Assembly (NCBI RefSeq): GCF_037975245.1
Contig: NC_092583.1
Coordinates: 3,590,764 to 3,654,763, forward strand
Direction of reading: 5' to 3'
Source: Apostichopus japonicus
Taxonomy: Eukaryota > Echinodermata > Holothuroidea > Aspidochirotida > Stichopodidae
DNA length: 64,000 bases
Shown: piece after piece, positions 57,884-64,000 of the stretch
Numbering within the stretch: the stretch's first letter is position 1
Layout: each line of letters starts with the position of its first letter
Translations under genes and position numbers: made by a program
The notes under the pieces: model-generated
The model's input: only the letters and a program-made list of their open reading frames with translations
Database searches by the model: none
What the model was told of the DNA's origin: nothing

Positions 57884-59039
57884 TGTACAATTTGCAGAGT
57901 AGGTGTAACAAGGATATCCAATGTACAGAGGTAAATGAGGGGGGAGGTAAGGGATTAATTAATGAGGATTAGGAAGGGGGATACAAAGCACATACAAGCG
58001 TGAATGAACAGAATGTACGGTATGGAACCAAGTTCTGTGGAGTTATAAATTCACTTAATATTACTCTGTTTGTTGCACAATGTTGTAATTACGATGTCTG
58101 TCCATAATTCACATTGTCTTTAGATGCAGCTTAAATTATGACAGTGACCGATTTACAGTTATTTTATTTTAATAATTTTATTTATTAACTTAATATAATA
58201 TAATACTAAATTTTTAATATTTGCATTTTTAACTGGAGTGACTTGTATATAACTTGACATTTTCTGACCCCACGCATCAGCTTTTCATACAACTTTGACG
58301 ACTTTTGATCAATCTATGAGAACTAAGGTAGTTATATATTCGTTTGGTTGCTCCTACAAGTACAGTATGATGAGAACAAATTTGTAACCCACAATTATTT
58401 TGTTTTCACTTATTATTGTACATGTGCGTGAGCGCTACATTATTGGCATTACTGGCTAAATGAACGCTACCTTTTGAACGATACCTACATGACTGGACGT
58501 TGAAACTTAAAGTTTAACATAGTCTGTGTACCTTTCCAGTTTCAGAGTCTAGTTGCGTAGCCAACTCATTCTGAGCCTGTCCTGTATCTTTTCTCTTAAT
58601 AGGGTTCTTTCAACCCTCCTTTTTAAGCAAAGCTGTTTACATTGTTGGTTCTAATTTGTGCCCTAATGTTAGTCTATCATATATGTTGCATGTTAGGTTA
58701 CGATTTCTGTACTAACGTTAGCTTCGTGTGTTATATGTGTTATATTTGGTTGCCTGTCTATTTATTGTTCAAGAACCTTCTTGCTATAACGTTCACACGG
58801 TGCATATTTAAGGTGCGGCAGTTTTTCAAATGTAAATCAAAGCACAAGTATAAATCAAACTAAAAGTCAATGAAATGCTACAAGTTCATCACTTTACAAG
58901 TAGTTCAAAAACCATCTCCGTATAAGAAATAAGGCAGGGGGCAGCAGAAAAATTTCAACGGAAAAGTGGTTTAGCTCACAACCAGGGACTCGTCTGGTAC
59001 ATGGTAAGTGCCACAAACTATGGTCAAGTAAACACATTG

Positions 59040-59236
59040 CCGTATAACAAGGCTCCAACCGAGGGTTCCAACTTTCGGAGAATAACCTTGGAGATGCTTG
59101 AAAACCTCCCTTGAAAGACTGTCAAATAAACACATTGCAATTTTTGCCTTTATACTTAATGCTTGTGACAATGATTTGTGCATATTGTTTCGTAACAACG
59201 GTAAAACAGAAAGATAGCAATCTGGTGGCTGTATGA
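59040..59236 (+). pseudogene. Receptor-like terminal exon, frameshifted duplicate
   Basis: Aligned with 55884-56076 from CCGTATAA(C/T)AAGGCTCCAACC to GGTGGCTGTATGA. One extra base near CTCCCTTGAAAG and four extra bases near TTATACTTAATGC destroy the frame, so the membrane segment cannot be made. The matching acceptor and the residues VLKEDY are not preserved upstream. A hAT MITE starts immediately after the TGA and uses it within its target site. Confidence 0.8.
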
Positions 59237-59637
59237 CAGGGTTGTCCAACCTACGGCCTGCAGGCCACAGTCCGGCCTGCCGCAGGGTTGCGTCCAGCCC
59301 GCCAGAGATGCTTGTACGGTACAAAATTTTAGTGAGCAGATTTATTGATAACAATTTGGAGCTATATGATCAATCATTCGAACCTTCTGGGTCCAAAAAA
59401 CTGCTTACAGGTCAGTTAATTTGTGTGACACTCTCAGCGGAGGTGGGGGGGGGGGCTGTTGTACTTTATTCATCTGTTTTATCAAGAAGGAAAATGAATC
59501 AGTGCGCTCCACGCACAGTGCTCACATTTTGTTGCCTTGGGCTTTGGGCGAAAAATCGAGCGTAGGGTTCATGCGGCCCTCTCCTTCATCGTAATCATTC
59601 CATGTGGCCCTCCTCTGCAAAAGGTTGGACAACCCTA
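59237..59637 (+). mobile_element. hAT-type MITE, 401 bp, family 3, with empty site in unit B
   Basis: Close relative of 55404-55811, starting CAGGGTTGTCCAACCTACGG. CTGTATGA flanks both ends (59229-59236 and 59638-59645). In unit B the same place (56067 onward) reads GGCTGTATGACATCATG with no insertion. Confidence 0.93.
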
Positions 59638-60229
59638 CTGTATGACATCATGTGCCACCACATGAGTGTTTAGGAAGCAATTAGAAACTTCATCAAATTT
59701 CATGACATTTTGTACATATTGTACGACTTTACCACAGAGGATAAGTTATATACTGATTAAAAACAAACATGAATTCAAAATTTAAGCACTTCTGAAATAT
59801 CTGCTCTAATTATAATATCTGCTTTTTACTCCGTTCAAAAGTCTTCATCCAATTTTTCGTCTATTGTGAAGTCTTGGAAACTACAAATGGAGTGGAACTA
59901 ATATTCAGCTGCATGTTAAAAGAATTTTTTGTCCAGAGCAAGTAAATTTTCAGGATTTATCAAAAAAAAAAAAAAAAAAAATTAAAATATGGAAAGGGAA
60001 TAAACAAATTGATGTAAAGGTGAGTTAATAAAACTCTCAGTCATATACCGATTTAATCTACTGGCATCAATTTTAAGCACTGATAATTCTCTTCAATTAG
60101 TTTATGAGTTTCGTTCTCAAGTGGTCTGGGTATATAACTAAGCCACAGATGCGTACTTGGGACACTTCATTCGTGTTTAGGGTAAAAATGGTTCAAAGCT
60201 ATAATGGTATAAGCATTACAGGAGCTATG

Positions 60230-60708
60230 CAGTGGCGGAGCTAGGGGTTTTGGTCAGGGGGGGGGGGCGAGAATAGTCTGTAGGAGCGAAGCATAGGTTG
60301 GTGCGGAGTGTACAAAAAGTTTTTGAGTAAAGGTACCACCCTAATTCACCGGAAATGACCCTTTCCGGGCCTTGCTAATTTGCAGATAAACGAAGAATAA
60401 ATAGGTGTCATCGCCATTTGTGACAACTCGGAAGTTTATATGGGTGTTAAAAGTACATGCGCTTGGAAATAGTTTCGTACATCGGAAGTGCCCATAAATT
60501 AAAGACCGCCGTTAGAGCATTTTGTCAGAAAATTACACCAACAAAATGTGACAAATGTCAATAGGTAGATGAGAGCACAATAAAAAAGTCAATAATCGCA
60601 AAAAAGTAAAAAGTGGTAAAAAGGTGAAAAGGGCGCCTGCAGTCCATTTAAGTCCATCAGGGGGGGGGGGGCATCCGCCCCCCTGACTGTATGGACCCTC
60701 CGCCACTA
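60230..60708 (-). mobile_element. hAT-type MITE, 479 bp, family 1, with empty site in unit B
   Basis: Ends CAGTGGCGGAGCTAGGGG and GGACCCTCCGCCACTA. GAGCTATG before and GAGCTATA after form the target duplication. Unit B at about 56637 reads ACAGGAGCTATGGAAATAG without it. It is inverted relative to 10231 and 30042 and about 100 bases longer. Confidence 0.92.
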
Positions 60709-61176
60709 GAGCTATAGAATAGTTTGGTCTCTCTGGACAAAAGTGAATCTGTGACATCAAAGCCAAATTTCATGTATTTTTGGGTGATTTATCACTAATA
60801 CGTCAAGCGATCTGGACTTAATTCTTTGAAAATAGGTTAACAACTCCACGCCAAATATGGCACCCTCATAATGAACCAGATATTAGTTACGACATAAAAA
60901 GTATGTACCTGATATTGGGGTTTTCCGAGTTAGATATTTATACATGCATGATCTTCATAATAAACTGTAATGCATACGTTGTGACTGTATATATATGTGA
61001 TACTCCTAATTATAGAAAGTGGGGATTTTCCGGTTACGTGTACAACTCTGCATTGGTTGTATAATGGCTTATAAACTCTGTATTGATTGCATTATGGCAT
61101 GTAACAATCTCACTGAAAGTACAACGATGTCTCGGAAGTACACATAAATACATAACAATAACTAGGTTTCCTTTGT

Positions 61177-61258
61177 GGTGCTGTGGCCGAGTGGTTAAGG
61201 CGTTGGACTTTAGTTCCAATGGAATCAATCCGCGCGGGTTCGAATCCTGCCAGCTCCA
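61177..61258 (+). tRNA. Leucine-type tRNA with UUA (ochre suppressor) anticodon
   Basis: Acceptor GGTGCTG/CAGCTCC has one T-T mismatch (3-70), anticodon stem TTGGA/TCCAA perfect, variable stem GGA/TCC, and T arm GCGGG/CCTGC. The loop CTTTAGT gives UUA, with A73. A TTTT terminator follows. The acceptor mismatch suggests this copy in unit C is less constrained than those at 57548 and 46449. Confidence 0.82.
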
Positions 61259-61277
61259 AAGCTCTTTTCTATTACAT

Positions 61278-61430
61278 TAATAATAATAATAATAAACAGT
61301 TCTTATATAGTGCAACTTACAATAAAGTCTCGCCGCGCTGTACACAAGAAAGTGAATGATATGTACACAATATACAATGAGAGTAAACGTAACAATTATA
61401 ACAATGAAAACAGGTGTTACTGTACACAAA
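61278..61430 (+). mobile_element. AAT-tailed element inserted behind the tRNA in unit C
   Basis: An AAT run followed by CTTATATAGTGCAACTTAC and CGCCGCGCTGTACACAAG. It interrupts the trailing sequence that units A and B have intact (ATTATATTATTGTACACAAC). It is related in style to 12600 and 51841 but not clearly the same family. Confidence 0.7.
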
Positions 61431-62599
61431 GAGTATAACCAAAAAGAAAGGAGAGAAGGAAAAAACAAAAACTTCAAAAAAGTAAAATTGTTGGTCAAAA
61501 TAAATGAAAGTTACAGATAATTAAGGCCTGATGTTTCAACAGTCTAAAAACCAATCTTCCCTCTGATTAAAACGAGACACAGTCACGAACAACAGTGTTG
61601 AAGACCAATTCCATATCCTTCACAATTGTAACAAGGATATCCAATGAACAGAGGTTAAATGAGGGAGTTAAAGGATTAATTAACGAGGATTAGGAAGGGG
61701 GATACAAAACACATACGAGCGTGAGTGGACAGAGTGTACGGTGAAGATATAAATCTACTTAATGCTACTCTGTTCGTTGCACAATATTGTAATTACGATG
61801 TCTGTCCATTATTCACATGTTCTTTAGATGCAGCTTCAATTATGACAGCTACCGATTTATATATATTTCACAGTTGAAGATTGCATTTTTAACTGGGGTG
61901 ACTTTGTATATAACTTGACATTTTCTGACCCCATGTACTAGCTTTTCTCAAAACTTTGATGACCTTCGATCGATCTATGAGAACTAATGTACTTATATCA
62001 GTTTGGTTGCTCCTAACAAGGAAGTATGATGCGAACAAATTTGTATCCCACAATTATTTTGTTTTTACTTATTATTGTAATGTGCATGCGCACTACATTA
62101 TTGGCTAAATGAACGCTACCTTTTGAATGAATACCTTTGGAACGATACCTACATTACTGGATGTTGAAACTTGAAGTTTAACATAGTCTCTGTACCTTTC
62201 CAGTTTCAGAGTCTAGTTGCATAGCCAACTTATTCTGAGCCTGTCCTGTATCTTTTCTCTCAATAGGGTTCTTTCAACCCTCCTTTTTAAGAAAAGCTGT
62301 TTACGTTGTTGGTTCTAATTCCTGCCCTAATGTTAGTCTATCATATATGTTGCATGTTAGGATACGTTTCTGTACTAACATTAGCTTCGTGTGTTATATG
62401 TGTTATACTTGGTTTCCTGTCTATTTTATTGTTCAAGAACCTTCTTACAATAACATTAACACGGTGCATATTTATGGTGCGGTTTTTGAAGTGTAAATTA
62501 AAGCACAAGAATACATCAAACTAAAAGTCAATGAAATGCTCATCGCTTTACAAGTAGTTCAAAAACCATCTCTGTACAAGAAACAAGGTATTCGAATAG

Positions 62600-63570
62600 T
62601 TATTACCTTAAGGGCGGATTTTCAAATGACTATAGCCGGACGGGATAGAAGGTTAATTTAAAGTATTTAAGGATTCATGAAGTCAACCTGAAAATTGAAC
62701 AAAGCTAAAATGTGAGTTTGCGTTGTCTGAGTTAACAATTCCCAGGAGAAAAAGTTAACAGATACAGATCGTAATGCTGGACCCCAAGAAAATCAACAGC
62801 AATTGTCAAAACAAAGAAACAAGAAAACAAAATAAGGATGTTCGAAGATTCCTTGGTTTGGTTATAATTACCTAACTCAAAACAGCTCGTTTGAGACTAC
62901 TGATTAGTGACCAGAATGAGTGGGTGTGGACATGCATAAAACCATGATAAGCCTCAGTCTAATCTCAAAGAGTTACCGACCAAAGTGCACCTGTTTCGAC
63001 GGCATTTTACGATCCGAGGAAAGAGACTAGAATATCATCAGGTGCTTACGTCACAGTCAGATTCAGAAGCAGTTCTTTTACAGTGACACGAGAAGTCAAT
63101 GGAGAGAATAGTTCCCAAAAACAGAGAGCTATTTCTCAATATTTCAAATTTTCACTAAACTGAGAGAGACTAAAGGAGAGAGAATTTTTTTTTACTATAA
63201 ACAAACTGCCTACCACTCAAACAGGATGTATACAAGCCTTACACTGTCCTAGTTGAAAATATGTTCAAAAGACATCTAAAGTTCACACAGTTACTACACA
63301 GTAACTATATGATTTTAAAAGCTGTGTGAAAAGAAAAATGACTGAATGTGGACCCAATCAATACGGCATTCTTTCAGGCAGATTTCTTATTGCTTTGTTG
63401 GTAGGGAATCCAGTAAACGCTACAATTGAAGTTTTCATTATCATCTTGATATAGCAAAATATTGAGAAACCGCTTTGACACGTAAATATATACAATTGCA
63501 CCACATTTACAGTTCTGTTGCAACTTCAGAGAGTAATTTAAAAGATATTTAGAAGCGTTACTCAAACACG
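62600..63570. other. No gene recognised
   Basis: AT-rich sequence after the array, starting with the shared TTACCTTAAGGGCGGATTTTCA word. No coding evidence. Confidence 0.5.
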
Positions 63571-63573
63571 TAC

Positions 63574-63677
63574 GGTGTGGTGGCCGAATGGTTAAGACAT
63601 CAGGACTACGAAGACCTCTGAATTCTGATGTGCAATAATTATATGTGCATACGTGGGTTCAAATCCCACCCACACCG
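63574..63677 (+). tRNA. Class II tRNA-like gene with abnormal anticodon arm
   Basis: Acceptor GGTGTGG/CCACACC is perfect with G73, the T arm GTGGG/CCCAC around TTCAAAT is perfect, and a D-arm-like GCCGAATGGTTAAGAC and a five-T terminator are present. The anticodon region is too long: TCAGG can pair with TCTGA leaving a 12-base loop, or CATCAG with CTGATG leaving 21 bases. It is either intron-containing or degenerate. Serine is likeliest from G73 and the long variable region, but the anticodon cannot be assigned. Confidence 0.55.
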
Positions 63678-63679
63678 AC

Positions 63680-64000
63680 TTTTTGCATTGTGTTAACAAA
63701 TTACTCATTTTTTTAGCCAAAAAAAGGCCAATACAAGAAATCCAATTTTTTTTTAAAGATGGTCTACATTCCCATCGTAATTAAGGTACATCCCTGCAAC
63801 TCCATCTTCAGTCCGGATATTTTTTATATTTTCTTTTTACATTCACTCGGGAACAACTAGACCACTTAAGTTCCTCCAGGCCCAGAATTACCTCAGGTGC
63901 AGATCCAGGGGTAAAGGAGGGGTGGGTGGAAGGGAGATGGTCGTGTGGGAGATGTAAACCCTTCTTTTCTACCTCCGAAATAAAAAATATTTCAAAATGT
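63680..64000. other. No feature recognised at the window end
   Basis: Simple sequence and a G-rich patch near 63905-63950. Confidence 0.5.

Larger units (their letters stand above)
55880..58940 (+). repeat. Array unit B
   Basis: Runs from the terminal exon through the tRNA at 57548 to AACCATCTCCGTATAAGAAA. It is collinear with unit C (59040-62590), which begins only about 100 bases later, so B and C form a tandem duplication. It is the best preserved unit and has the empty sites for three insertions found in C. Confidence 0.92.
59040..62590 (+). repeat. Array unit C
   Basis: Collinear with unit B but carrying three extra elements: 59237-59637, 60230-60708 and about 61278-61430. It ends with ACCATCTCTGTACAAGAAACA. 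Confidence 0.92.

Noticed and set aside
58642-58863. Hydrophobic frame conserved in units B and C (58642 and 62306)
   Set aside because: Conservation is explained by the recent segmental duplication. The frame differs by indels between the units and has no start or splice context.

Overview
The window looks like nuclear DNA of a metazoan. It is AT-rich, has no operons, carries spliced coding exons with GT/AG borders, Pol III genes with internal promoters, and fragments of many animal transposon classes: CR1/L2-like and Rex/RTE-like LINE 3' ends, Ty3/gypsy, Penelope-like, hAT-type MITEs and tRNA-derived SINEs. The repeat set and the TNF-receptor-like gene fit a marine invertebrate deuterostome, perhaps an echinoderm. 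That placement is inference and no single sequence proves it. No complete multi-exon protein gene can be read with certainty.

Layout. 1-6.3 kb: a possible minus-strand terminal exon (151-313), then a direct tandem duplication (489-2848 and 2849-5974) whose two copies carry different retroelement insertions. 6.3-12 kb: a second duplicated segment, broken in its first copy by an AT-palindromic minisatellite, a gypsy pol remnant and a SINE. 12-36 kb: mostly noncoding, with hAT MITEs, LINE pieces, a pair of TTAA-flanked MITEs, microsatellites, one GC-rich minus-strand exon (23817-24169) and one weak plus-strand exon candidate (19998-20317). 36-42 kb: dispersed and tandem repeats, a gag-like fragment and a 27-bp minisatellite. 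42-64 kb: the most structured part. It is a segmentally duplicated array in which a small TNF-receptor-like membrane protein gene (exons at 49499, 51233 and 55862) alternates with class II tRNA genes. An LTR (43320-45195) interrupts the most upstream unit.

The main signal is in the tRNA genes. Four of them (46449, 47987, 57548, 61177) fold as leucine-type class II tRNAs with A73 and a paired variable arm, but their anticodon is UUA, which reads the UAA stop codon. A fifth copy (42137) has UAA with C at position 33, and a sixth (63574) has an abnormal anticodon arm. The UUA anticodon is kept while the acceptor stem of the 46449 gene differs from the others by paired changes. An amplified ochre-suppressor tRNA family, physically linked to an immune-receptor-like gene, is the best candidate here for something undescribed.

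The duplications also supply empty-site controls. Several hAT-type insertions can be compared with an uninterrupted paralogous site a few kilobases away, which fixes their ends and 8-bp target duplications from the sequence alone.
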